Made by a program: the position numbers and the translations under genes. From positions 1-43,466 of the IMG/VR virus record IMGVR_UViG_3300017593_002040: 43,466 nucleotides of DNA; one strand, given 5' to 3'. Every line of letters begins with the position of its first letter. The stretch's first letter is position 1. Under the pieces are notes generated by a model. That model searched no databases, was not told the origin of the DNA, and worked only from the letters and a program-made list of their open reading frames with translations. Below, piece after piece: positions 15,578 through 23,432 of this stretch. Source of the stretch: a virus.

Positions 15578-15982
15578 TACTTGCGGGTAGGTCGTTAACC
15601 CGCAATCTTTGCGGATTGGCTTCTATATTTGGGACGGTGGGGGCGATAGTTTTTAACATTTTATTTTAATTAAGGGTAAAAGTTAGGTTTTTAAGATATT
15701 TGGGACGATAAGGACGATAAGTACCCCATTTTGAAAAACCTCTCTTATATAGACAACTCTTTGTTATATGCCCTTTTATCGTCCTTATCGTCCCAACTCT
15801 ATTTTTTCCCCTTATTTATTCTTTTTTGAGTTAAGAAAAAAGAATAAAGGGAAAATATAGATAGACAAAAGTTTGTTATCAGTTTTAAAGGCGCCGGAGC
15901 TGAATCCCTGCCTAGAAGGGCCGCCGGTTTAGAGTATAAAAAAGTATATCGATGTTTATAAATGCTTATTGAGGATTGAATT
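15578..15982. other. 405-bp non-coding region after the primase gene; candidate origin
   Basis: No convincing gene. In order it holds: a TTGCGGGT / ACCCGCAA hairpin (15581-15605); a degenerate GGGACGGTGGGGGCGATAG unit (15631-15649); a GGGACGATAAGGACGATAA unit (15702-15720) and its exact inverted copy (15776-15794), the match extending to 21 bp; an AT-rich ATTCTTTTTT / AAAAAAGAAT hairpin (15818-15845); and a GC-rich block (15890-15927). Repeats plus AT-rich DNA beside a P4-type primase-helicase are what a replication origin would look like, but the role is inferred. Confidence 0.5.
15700..15796. repeat. 21-bp perfect inverted repeat made of GGACGATAA units
   Basis: Arms at 15700-15720 and 15776-15796 are exact reverse complements separated by 55 bp of AT-rich sequence. 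Each arm holds two tandem GGACGATAA-like units, and a third, degenerate direct copy lies at 15628-15649. The iteron-like arrangement could bind the primase-helicase, or the stem could act in the transcript. Confidence 0.7.
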
Positions 15983-16348
15983 ATGAGTGAAGTAACAGAC
16001 ATGGTGAACCATCCGCCGCATTACAAAGACGCTTCAGGTATCGAGTGTATCGAAGTTACCAAGTACATGATGTTTTGCGGAGGCTCATGTTTTAAATACG
16101 TGTATCGCTGCGGCAACAAGTGGGACGATATTGAGGATCTGAAGAAAGCAGCCTGGTATGCAAATCAATCGTGGATGTTAGAAGAAAATGTTGGCGCGAT
16201 AATCATTCCATCTATACGGCACGTGGCGCGGTATCGTAGCGGCAATATAGCGGACGCCATGAAGTTTATCGCCCAAGATATGTGGGCGGATGCCAAGCGT
16301 GCTATTGAGCGCGAAATCGCAAGATTAGAGAGCGAGGCCAACCGATGA
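15983..16348 (+). CDS. DUF3310 family protein
   Basis: 121-aa phage protein of the DUF3310 (SaV-like) family. The N-terminus VNHPPHYKDASGIECIEVTKYM and the KYVYRCGNKWDDIEDLKKAAWY segment are the family signature. These proteins are common in phage nucleotide-metabolism and replication regions and are sometimes labelled nucleotide kinases, without good evidence. The ribosome site is GAGGATTGAATT. The C-terminal half is an extra helical extension. The stop overlaps the next ATG (ATGA). It is the first gene after the candidate origin. Confidence 0.8.
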   Translation: MSEVTDMVNHPPHYKDASGIECIEVTKYMMFCGGSCFKYVYRCGNKWDDIEDLKKAAWYANQSWMLEENVGAIIIPSIRHVARYRSGNIADAMKFIAQDMWADAKRAIEREIARLESEANR

Positions 16349-16506
16349 TTACCGAAGACAAAACATGGCTAACCAAAGAAAGCTGTGAGCCGGTACTCAT
16401 ATTGCGAGTCGACAAGATGTATGTCACGTATCAAAACGCTCAAGGTGATGTTGGCAGCAAACACCCAATGATATTTTTGCAGGACTTTGAGGAGCAGGGC
16501 GAATGA
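16345..16506 (+). CDS. Small 53-aa hypothetical protein
   Basis: Begins MITEDKTWLTKESCEPVLIL and ends MIFLQDFEEQGE. It overlaps both neighbours by ATGA, and GAGG lies 9 bases before its ATG, giving strong contextual support for translation. The predicted structure is mostly beta strand. No known motif is seen. Confidence 0.6.
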   Translation: MITEDKTWLTKESCEPVLILRVDKMYVTYQNAQGDVGSKHPMIFLQDFEEQGE

Positions 16507-16694
16507 TCGAATACCTAATGTTTTCATTTTGCATGATTGCGTACAGCTTCTTGGTTTTATTTTGGGGTTGGAGCATCGGCAAGGGATCAATGGCAAAGGA
16601 CTTCAAGCGCTATGGTAAAGCACGCTGGGAAGAGAGCATTTATCACTGTGAAAAAATAGAGCCACTATTTGAAGATAAGGATCCAAAACCATGA
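16503..16694 (+). CDS. Small single-pass membrane protein
   Basis: 63-aa protein with a hydrophobic N-terminal helix (YLMFSFCMIAYSFLVLFWGW, about residues 4-23), then a basic and polar cytoplasmic-type tail (KDFKRYGKARWEESIYHCEK). ATGA overlaps link it to both neighbours. Topology is probably N-out, C-in by the positive-inside rule. Function unknown; it lies just before the Q-like gene. Confidence 0.6.
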   Translation: MIEYLMFSFCMIAYSFLVLFWGWSIGKGSMAKDFKRYGKARWEESIYHCEKIEPLFEDKDPKP

Positions 16695-17158
16695 GCGACG
16701 TAATCGATAGGGATGTAAAAGTAAAGCTGGCAGCATGGGGCGCTTGGACTCGCGATATTGGAAACACTGGCGACTGCTCAAGTCCAGCGCAGGCACTTAT
16801 CAACTGTGCACCAGTCTGTGATAGTGAAGCAAAACGATACGCTAGATATCAGGAATTTGAGCACATAAGCGATGAGGAAGCACTAAAGGTGGAAGGTGCT
16901 ATGGCGACGCTTAAACGCTACTCAGCGCGATTAGACGTAGCATTAGGGCATATGTTAGACAATGAGCTTGATGATGATAACTTGCTTATCTCCGTGCTCA
17001 TGTACCCAGTGCTTAAAAGGCACTTCAGATACGATGAGTCATTTAGCCATATTGCAAGAGAGTTGACCAAGGCGTTAGGTAAGAAGATAACAGACGTAAA
17101 AGTTAAGGCGATTATGGAGCGTGGGGCTGGATTTATTGAGGGGGTATTAATCTCTTGA
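16691..17158 (+). CDS. Q-like antitermination protein
   Basis: 155-aa protein resembling the phage antitermination Q family of PF06530: an N-terminal VKLAAWGAWTRD segment typical of that group, followed by helical sequence and a C-terminal helix-turn-helix-like part (FSHIARELTKALGKKITDVKVKAIMERGAGFIEG). It is the last gene before the late region. Immediately downstream are a strong promoter-like sequence and a terminator, the arrangement on which Q proteins act. It would load on RNA polymerase at the late promoter and allow it to pass the many terminators downstream. Confidence 0.75.
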   Translation: MSDVIDRDVKVKLAAWGAWTRDIGNTGDCSSPAQALINCAPVCDSEAKRYARYQEFEHISDEEALKVEGAMATLKRYSARLDVALGHMLDNELDDDNLLISVLMYPVLKRHFRYDESFSHIARELTKALGKKITDVKVKAIMERGAGFIEGVLIS

Positions 17159-17184
17159 CACCTCAATGAGCTAGGTGGTAGTAT
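17155..17184 (+). promoter_or_regulatory. Candidate late promoter (pR'-like)
   Basis: TTGACA (17155-17160), an 18-bp spacer and TAGTAT (17179-17184). The -35 element overlaps the last codons of the Q-like gene, so a Q binding element could lie within or next to the spacer. Transcription would start near 17191, about 35 bp before the first terminator. Confidence 0.65.
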
Positions 17185-17225
17185 CTGTTTATGCTCCGCA
17201 TTTTATGTGATGAGCCAGTAAATTT

Positions 17226-17259
17226 AAGGCGATTAGTTAATTCTAAGCGCCTTTTTTTT
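17226..17259 (+). terminator. Leader terminator downstream of the late promoter (tR'-like)
   Basis: AAGGCG (17226-17231) pairs with CGCCTT (17248-17253), followed by eight T. It lies about 35-70 nt into the predicted late transcript and would stop unmodified polymerase, as tR' does in lambda. Confidence 0.75.
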
Positions 17260-17467
17260 GTGCCTGAATATCTATGATGAGCCTTTAATTGGGGAGCAAC
17301 CATCCAAGCCAGAGCGGATAGATAACTTAGTAAGGCGCAGCCCACCACCTAGCCCATTTAGTCACCGACTAGCACATGCCACAGCGATACACTTGCAGAT
17401 GACGACTGCTAAACATGATGAGCTATCAAAGCGTATTGGATTTGCATGTGATGACAATGCGAGTTGA
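17258..17467 (+). CDS. Doubtful 69-aa reading frame in the late leader
   Basis: Open frame from a TTG located in the T-run of the leader terminator, with no ribosome site. The translation is Pro/His-rich (RRSPPPSPFSHRLAHATAIH) and ends IGFACDDNAS. No ATG start is available near the beginning. It may be a remnant, a gene using an unusual start, or non-coding leader. Included because the stretch 17185-17543 otherwise holds only terminators. Confidence 0.25.
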   Translation: MCLNIYDEPLIGEQPSKPERIDNLVRRSPPPSPFSHRLAHATAIHLQMTTAKHDELSKRIGFACDDNAS

Positions 17468-17481
17468 TAGCTAACCTTTTT

Positions 17482-17515
17482 GCCCGATATGTGATTTTCC
17501 ATATCGGGCTTTTTT
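17482..17515 (+). terminator. Strong intrinsic terminator in the late leader
   Basis: GCCCGATATG (17482-17491) and CATATCGGGC (17500-17509) form a perfect 10-bp stem with an 8-base loop followed by six T. Confidence 0.85.
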
Positions 17516-17543
17516 ACGTCTACTTTTTGGCAGGGATGCTGAT

Positions 17544-17705
17544 ATGTGCGATCTAAGCAACGCTGAAGTCTTTAACCGTTGGAAGCAGTGTAAGAAACAG
17601 ACTGCCAAGGATTATTGGTACAACTTCCTAAAAAGCCGCGCTGATAGAAGTTATCCAGGCGCACAAAAATACGTAGATGACATGGATTCATTTTTTAATA
17701 AATAA
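17544..17705 (+). CDS. Small 53-aa basic, aromatic-rich protein
   Basis: Starts MCDLSNAEVFNRWKQCKKQT and ends YVDDMDSFFNK, with AGGG 8 bases before the ATG. It stands alone between two terminators (17482-17515 and 17713-17741). It is helical, with several Lys and aromatic residues. Could be a late regulatory or packaging-related small protein; not recognised. Confidence 0.5.
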   Translation: MCDLSNAEVFNRWKQCKKQTAKDYWYNFLKSRADRSYPGAQKYVDDMDSFFNK

Positions 17706-17712
17706 CCCCTTT

Positions 17713-17741
17713 TGCCTCCCTTGATTGGACGAGGCATTTTT
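17713..17741 (+). terminator. Intrinsic terminator before the metallopeptidase gene
   Basis: TGCCTC (17713-17718) pairs with GAGGCA (17731-17736) over a 12-base loop, followed by TTTTT. Third terminator in the 560-bp late leader. Confidence 0.7.
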
Positions 17742-17765
17742 AACACTCGCTAATTGGAGGTGAGC

Positions 17766-18329
17766 ATGTTGAAAAGACCAATGCCACCAACCAATGATCT
17801 ACGCCCATTAATGGCCGCACCAGAGATACACGAGTGGTTACACGCAACCATACTCAATCCTGATCACGAATGGTTCAACGAAGACCACAGACATCTAATG
17901 GAATACTCAGTAACTGAAATAGCCTTTATGTGGGCCCAAAGCGAATACGTCAAAGCTGGTAAGCAGATATTAGGCCAGTGCGAAAAGGTCATGATGATGG
18001 CGGGTGGTTGGAAGAAGATGCGTCAGGAAATGTGGTTTGAAGACACGTTAGGTGATGTACCTGAGTATCTGGTAACGCTTGATGCCAATTATTGCCGTGA
18101 TTGTACAGATGCTGAGTTTGCCGCACTGGTTGAGCATGAGATTTACCACATGAGACATAAACCAGATATGTTTGGTGACCCCTCATTCAAAGCAGACGGC
18201 AGACCACAGCTCGAATTGATAGCTCACGATGTTGAGGAGTTCTTTGGAGTCGTCAGACGATATGGCGGTGATGAAGCAGTCAGGCGCATGGCTGAGCTGC
18301 AAGATTGTGAGCCGCAAATAAAATACTAA
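17766..18329 (+). CDS. Putative phage zinc metallopeptidase
   Basis: 187-aa protein with the zincin motif HEIYH at residues 124-128 (ALVEHEIYHMRH). This matches the PhageMetallopep type (putative metallopeptidase found beside phage terminase genes). A D-A-N-Y-C-R-D-C segment precedes it, and HDVEEFFGV follows at the expected distance for a third metal ligand. The ATG at 17766 is used because GGAGG lies 5 bases upstream; a TTG at 17754 is unlikely. Its place directly before the small terminase suggests a role in head maturation or host protein processing, which is unproven. Confidence 0.75.
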   Translation: MLKRPMPPTNDLRPLMAAPEIHEWLHATILNPDHEWFNEDHRHLMEYSVTEIAFMWAQSEYVKAGKQILGQCEKVMMMAGGWKKMRQEMWFEDTLGDVPEYLVTLDANYCRDCTDAEFAALVEHEIYHMRHKPDMFGDPSFKADGRPQLELIAHDVEEFFGVVRRYGGDEAVRRMAELQDCEPQIKY

Positions 18330-18361
18330 CTACCTTTACTTAGCGATACGAGAGAGCATTT

Positions 18362-18847
18362 ATGGCGACCCTTAACAATAAGGTTAAGGCCTTTATTGTA
18401 CAAGGGCTTGCTACCTATATGACCCCATCCGAAGTAGTGGAAGCTGTCAATCAAGAATTTGACGGGCTGAAAGTTACAAGACAGCAGGTATCGAACTACG
18501 ACCCTGGCAAAGCAGCTGCAGTTAATTTGTCTCAGAAATGGAAGGACCTATTCAAGAAATTCCGTGATGACTTTAACAATGATATTCAGGCGATACCTAT
18601 CGCTAACAAAGCTTATCGTTTAAATATGCTTGACCGTATGGCTCGTGATGCAGAGAAGTCAAAGAACAGGCCATTGGCGGCAAGCTTACTCGAGCAAGCA
18701 GCTAAAGACGTGGGCGAGGTCTACACCAATAAACAGAAAGTTGATAACACCTCCAGTGATAAAAGCATGACTCCAGTTGTCAATAACTTCAACGGTGACG
18801 CTCAAGCGGCCAGTCAAGCCTATCAGGATATTATGGGTGGTAAATAA
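18362..18847 (+). CDS. Terminase small subunit (DUF2280)
   Basis: 161-aa protein of the DUF2280 family, which sits immediately upstream of large terminase genes and is regarded as a small subunit. Residues 5-65 look like a helix-turn-helix ([20 protein letters not shown], then [14 protein letters not shown]), followed by a helical oligomerisation part. The stop overlaps the large-subunit ATG by one base (TAATG). It would recognise the packaging site and regulate the large subunit. Confidence 0.85.
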   Translation: MATLNNKVKAFIVQGLATYMTPSEVVEAVNQEFDGLKVTRQQVSNYDPGKAAAVNLSQKWKDLFKKFRDDFNNDIQAIPIANKAYRLNMLDRMARDAEKSKNRPLAASLLEQAAKDVGEVYTNKQKVDNTSSDKSMTPVVNNFNGDAQAASQAYQDIMGGK

Positions 18848-20439
18848 TGCCTATCCCTTTTGCATTTGACTTTAACAATCCTGATTACGCTCAAGTATTT
18901 GAGTGGCGCATTGAGAGATTGCAGCGTATTAGACAAAATCCTGAGTCACTACCGGCTCTCAAGGCATTTTACAAAGACAATCCAGCTCAGTTTATTATTG
19001 ACTGGGGCGTGACTTACGACCCGCGCAACATTGAACGCGGCTTACCCTCATACATACCGTTTTTGTTGTTTCCAAAGCAAGAAGAGTGGATCCATTGGCT
19101 GATGGACGGTTGGAAGTTGCAAAAGCCGTCCATTACGGAGAAGACACGGGATATGGGTATGTCATGGCTCATGATGGGCTTGTCGTGCTCACTAGGTCTG
19201 CACAATAACGGTTTATCAGTCGGTGTCGGTAGTCGTAAAGAGGAATACGTTGATCTAATCGGCAGTCCAAAAGCTTTGTTTGAAAAAGGCCGTATGTTTT
19301 TAAGTGGATTGCCTCCTGAGTTCCGTGGCGGTTGGATTCGTGAGAAGCACAGCCCTTTTAAGCGCATTATATTCCCAGAAACTGGCAGTGTGATTACTGG
19401 TGAGGCAGGTGACGGCATTGGTCGTGGTGATAGAGCGTCATTGTATTTTGTTGATGAAGCGGCTTTCTTAGAGCGACCACACTTGGTTGATGCGTCACTA
19501 TCAGCTACCACCAACAGCCGTAATGATATATCTACACCCAATGGCATGAGCAATTCATTTGCTATACGTCGTCACGCTGGGCGCATTCGCGTTTTTACGT
19601 TTCATTGGCGTGATGATCCACGCAAAGATGATGCGTGGTATGACAAGCAAGTGGAGGAGCTTGACGAAGTAACAGTAGCTCAAGAGATTGATATTGATTA
19701 TTCAGCGTCAGTTGAAGGGGTGCTAATACCGTCGGCATGGGTCCAGTCTGCCATTGATGCTCATAAAAAGCTGGGCATAACTATTAGTGGCAGTAAGGTG
19801 ATGGCGCTTGATGTGGCAGACGAAGGTATTGATAAAAACTCTATCGCTGGTCGTCATGGCGTGTTGCTCAATCACTTGGATACATGGAGCGGTAAAGGCT
19901 CAGACATTTTTGCCACGTCTAAAAAAGCAGTCGAGGCAACCGCTGATAGTCAATCAGAGTATTTTTTGTATGACGCTGATGGATTAGGCGCGGGTGTCAA
20001 GGGTGATGCTAGGGTGGTGAACGAGCAGCGCAAAGGCATGAAGGATGTTATTAATTATCCATTCAGGGGGTCGGCTGGTATCTATAAGCCTGAAGCCGAG
20101 GATATTCTAGGTAAGAAAAACAGTGATGCTTTTGATAACTTCAAAGCTCAATCTGGATGGGCGTTACGTAAGCGTTTCTTGTTGACGCATAGGGCTGTAA
20201 AGGACGGCATGGCGTTTCATCCTGATGACATTATTAGTATTGATAGCACGTTGACTGAACTCACAACCCTGACAACAGAGCTATCGCAGCCAACCTACGC
20301 AAAAACCAATGCGGGGAAAATTTTGATTAATAAAAAACCTAAAGGTACGCCATCGCCAAACCGATTTGATGCGGTGATGATGGTGTTCGCTGACAACATG
20401 GTTAAGAAGCCAAAATCCGTATTCGATGTCGTAGGCTAA
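18847..20439 (+). CDS. Terminase large subunit
   Basis: 530-aa DNA-packaging motor. The ATPase domain has a Walker A-like TRDMGMSW near residues 99-106, Walker [10 protein letters not shown] near 199-206 and a following SATTNS coupling motif. The C-terminal RNase H-like nuclease carries [11 protein letters not shown] near 317 and [11 protein letters not shown] near 372. Length is normal. The last 53 codons or so (from 20283) lie inside the rearranged segment; an inverted copy of them is at 23276-23432. This copy is intact. Confidence 0.95.
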   Translation: MPIPFAFDFNNPDYAQVFEWRIERLQRIRQNPESLPALKAFYKDNPAQFIIDWGVTYDPRNIERGLPSYIPFLLFPKQEEWIHWLMDGWKLQKPSITEKTRDMGMSWLMMGLSCSLGLHNNGLSVGVGSRKEEYVDLIGSPKALFEKGRMFLSGLPPEFRGGWIREKHSPFKRIIFPETGSVITGEAGDGIGRGDRASLYFVDEAAFLERPHLVDASLSATTNSRNDISTPNGMSNSFAIRRHAGRIRVFTFHWRDDPRKDDAWYDKQVEELDEVTVAQEIDIDYSASVEGVLIPSAWVQSAIDAHKKLGITISGSKVMALDVADEGIDKNSIAGRHGVLLNHLDTWSGKGSDIFATSKKAVEATADSQSEYFLYDADGLGAGVKGDARVVNEQRKGMKDVINYPFRGSAGIYKPEAEDILGKKNSDAFDNFKAQSGWALRKRFLLTHRAVKDGMAFHPDDIISIDSTLTELTTLTTELSQPTYAKTNAGKILINKKPKGTPSPNRFDAVMMVFADNMVKKPKSVFDVVG

Positions 20440-20449
20440 GAGACAAACT

Positions 20450-21718
20450 ATGCTAAATAAACTAATAAATATTGCCGACAGCACGCTAGTTAATCTAGTT
20501 AGTAAGCTTGGTACCAGTCGAGATAAGGCCAGTCATGATACATTTGCGTGGCATGTACCAAAGTCAGTGTTTGAGCTGGACAATCTTTACGACTCAAACG
20601 GCACAGCATCTAAGATTATTGATAAGCCTGTTCAAGATATGTTTAGACAAGGTTATTACTTTGAGGGTATCGCAGGTACAGACCTACAAAAGCTAAATGA
20701 TGAGCTTGATCGTCTAAGTATCGATGTGCATTTGAACAGAGCTATGCGTCTATCAAGACTGCACGGCAAGTCATTTATCTTGCTCGCTGCTGATAGCGTT
20801 AAGCCGCTTATAACGCCACTTGGCAACAATGATGCGCTTAGCTACATAACCACGTTGTCAGTGTCTCAGTTGGCAGCAGGTAGTGAGATGCGTCCAGCAT
20901 CAGAGGCAGGCGGATATTATGACAAGCCTGTTTATTATCGACTGCAAAAAAGTATGGGCGGTACAGCAGGTAGCATCGTTCACCACAGCCGCATCATTGA
21001 GGTCGTATGGGGCGATGGTAAAGGTGTGATGGATAAGATACATGATGAGCTATTGCGCTTTGCTAGTGTCAATGCTAACGCTGCATCACTGGTGCATGAA
21101 GCTAAGATTGACATCATTAAAACGCCTGACCTAGCCAATCAGATTCAGCAAAACTCGGAATCTATCCTAAAGCGTTTTGCCTTGGTTGGCATGCTCAAGG
21201 GCAACAATGGCACCGTCCTACTAGACACAGAGGAGGATTATCAAAGCAAGACCTATAACTTCTCCGGTCTGCCTGATTTGATGCAAGAGTTTTCTGTGCA
21301 GTTGGCATCTGTTGCCGACATACCTTATACGGTGCTGTTTGGTCGCTCACCTGCTGGTATGAACGCGACTGGTGAACATGACCTAAAGAACTACTACGAC
21401 ACAGTAGGCAGCTATCAGCGAGACTATGAGCGCCCTGTGCTTAGACGACTGATTAAAATCATAAGCAATTACTTATTACCAAAAGGCGTTGATCCTAAGC
21501 TGGTCTTTAGTCCGCTATGGCAGGTCGATGAGAAGACGCTGAGTGAGATTGAGAAAAACAATGCTGAGCGCGATGAGCGTTATATAGAATTAGGTGTCAT
21601 CACAGAGGCTCAGACTGCCAAGCAACTGGTGGAGCAAGGCACTTATACCGTAATTGATGACGCACACATCAAGCTATTAGACGGTCTTAATCTGAGTATG
21701 GGGCAAGATGATGCTTGA
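20450..21718 (+). CDS. Portal protein (DUF1073 / Phage_portal type), intact copy
   Basis: 422-aa portal of the DUF1073 family. The N-terminus LINIADSTLVNLVSKLGTSR, the segment YDSNGTASKIIDKPVQDMFR, and the C-terminal FGRSPAGMNATGEHDLKNYYD are hallmarks. Twelve copies would form the ring through which DNA is packaged and to which the neck attaches. It overlaps the head gene by 11 bp. This is the only complete copy in the rearranged region; a 3'-truncated inverted copy (22270-23265) and a 5'-truncated direct copy (23442-24134) follow. Confidence 0.92.
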   Translation: MLNKLINIADSTLVNLVSKLGTSRDKASHDTFAWHVPKSVFELDNLYDSNGTASKIIDKPVQDMFRQGYYFEGIAGTDLQKLNDELDRLSIDVHLNRAMRLSRLHGKSFILLAADSVKPLITPLGNNDALSYITTLSVSQLAAGSEMRPASEAGGYYDKPVYYRLQKSMGGTAGSIVHHSRIIEVVWGDGKGVMDKIHDELLRFASVNANAASLVHEAKIDIIKTPDLANQIQQNSESILKRFALVGMLKGNNGTVLLDTEEDYQSKTYNFSGLPDLMQEFSVQLASVADIPYTVLFGRSPAGMNATGEHDLKNYYDTVGSYQRDYERPVLRRLIKIISNYLLPKGVDPKLVFSPLWQVDEKTLSEIEKNNAERDERYIELGVITEAQTAKQLVEQGTYTVIDDAHIKLLDGLNLSMGQDDA

Positions 21719-22520
21719 CCAACTGACACCGCTAATACAGCAACAGAGTAAACGTAAACGAGGTCGTAAGGCGAAGGCGCGTCCTATCTATGTGTCTCGT
21801 AAGCTTGAGTTGGACTACACAAGAGCGCTACTAAGTCTCGTTAATGAAATGCACGCTGAGACAGTAACAGCATTGATGCCGCTGATTGAGCAAACACCCA
21901 GAGTTGGTGATAGCAGACGACGGATAGCTGACAGCTTATTCAGCGACTTTAAGAGCGCGTTTAGTAGGACAGCCAACACAGTAAAAGCCAAAGTATCAGG
22001 CATTGCAGAAACATTCGCGAAAACGGTAGTTAGCAAACAGCGTGAAGTGTCAGACGGTCAGCTTACAGACATACTGCTCAAGCAGACAGGCATAGACTTT
22101 AGCGGAGTGATGGCTGACGAGGCGCTACAAGAGGCGATTGATGAGGCGGTAGCGGCTAATGTGGCGCTTATCACGTCTATACCGCAGCAGTATCTTGATA
22201 AGGTCGAACAGGCGGTCATGGCTAGCCTACAAGCTGGTACGCTTAACGCGACTTTAGCTGATGAGTTGGCTAAGATTGAGGGCGCTCATAGTCTCGCTGA
22301 TAGCTGCCTACTGTGTCGTAGTAGTTCTTTAGGTCATGTTCACCAGTCGCGTTCATACCAGCAGGTGAGCGACCAAACAGCACCGTATAAGGTATGTCGG
22401 CAACAGATGCCAACTGCACAGAAAACTCTTGCATCAAATCAGGCAGACCGGAGAAGTTATAGGTCTTGCTTTGATAATCCTCCTCTGTGTCTAGTAGGAC
22501 GGTGCCATTGTTGCCCTTGA
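21708..22520 (+). pseudogene. Head morphogenesis gene, 5' copy broken at the inversion junction
   Basis: The first 192 codons equal those of the intact gene at 24124. At 22279-22284 the sequence switches to the inverted copy, so the frame continues for about 78 unrelated codons (starting AHSLADSCLL) to a chance stop. The Mu F signature at the C-terminus (PGQPIRCRC) is lost. Its start and ribosome context are unchanged, so a chimeric protein is probably still made and could interfere with head assembly. Confidence 0.88.
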
Positions 22521-23265
22521 GCATGCCAACCAAGGCAAAACGCTTTAGGATAGATTCCGAGTTTTGCTGAATCTGATTGGCTAGGTCAGGCGTTTTAATG
22601 ATGTCAATCTTAGCTTCATGCACCAGTGATGCAGCGTTAGCATTGACACTAGCAAAGCGCAATAGCTCATCATGTATCTTATCCATCACACCTTTACCAT
22701 CGCCCCATACGACCTCAATGATGCGGCTGTGGTGAACGATGCTACCTGCTGTACCGCCCATACTTTTTTGCAGTCGATAATAAACAGGCTTGTCATAATA
22801 TCCGCCTGCCTCTGATGCTGGACGCATCTCACTACCTGCTGCCAACTGAGACACTGACAACGTGGTTATGTAGCTAAGCGCATCATTGTTGCCAAGTGGC
22901 GTTATAAGCGGCTTAACGCTATCAGCAGCGAGCAAGATAAATGACTTGCCGTGCAGTCTTGATAGACGCATAGCTCTGTTCAAATGCACATCGATACTTA
23001 GACGATCAAGCTCATCATTTAGCTTTTGTAGGTCTGTACCTGCGATACCCTCAAAGTAATAACCTTGTCTAAACATATCTTGAACAGGCTTATCAATAAT
23101 CTTAGATGCTGTGCCGTTTGAGTCGTAAAGATTGTCCAGCTCAAACACTGACTTTGGTACATGCCACGCAAATGTATCATGACTGGCCTTATCTCGACTG
23201 GTACCAAGCTTACTAACTAGATTAACTAGCGTGCTGTCGGCAATATTTATTAGTTTATTTAGCAT
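22270..23265 (-). pseudogene. Inverted 3'-truncated copy of the portal gene
   Basis: Antisense to the late operon. Encodes the first 329 portal residues identically (from MLNKLINIADST to QRDYERP) plus two residues from beyond the junction. The ribosome site was copied too, but there is no obvious minus-strand promoter, so expression is unlikely. The last 90 or so residues of the portal are missing. Confidence 0.88.
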
Positions 23266-23432
23266 AGTTTGTCTCTTAGCCTACGACATCGAATACGGAT
23301 TTTGGCTTCTTAACCATGTTGTCAGCGAACACCATCATCACCGCATCAAATCGGTTTGGCGATGGCGTACCTTTAGGTTTTTTATTAATCAAAATTTTCC
23401 CCGCATTGGTTTTTGCGTAGGTTGGCTGCGAT
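22279..23432 (-). repeat. Inverted middle copy (copy B) of the rearrangement
   Basis: 1154 bp, reverse complement of 20283-21436. With copy A it makes long inverted arms separated by 842 bp (21437-22278). With copy C it makes 425-bp inverted arms, 22279-22703 against 23428-23852, separated by 724 bp. Confidence 0.93.
23276..23432 (-). pseudogene. Inverted fragment of the large terminase 3' end
   Basis: Reverse-complement copy of 20283-20439, coding for the last 50 or so terminase residues ([16 protein letters not shown] to FDVVG). The open frame continues upstream on the minus strand through antisense copy C sequence, which is a chance extension. It marks the end of the inverted segment at the GCGAT junction. 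Confidence 0.85.

Noticed and set aside
15702-15794. CRISPR-like repeats
   Set aside because: Only two exact inverted units and one degenerate copy, no regular spacers and no cas genes; better read as iterons or a hairpin.
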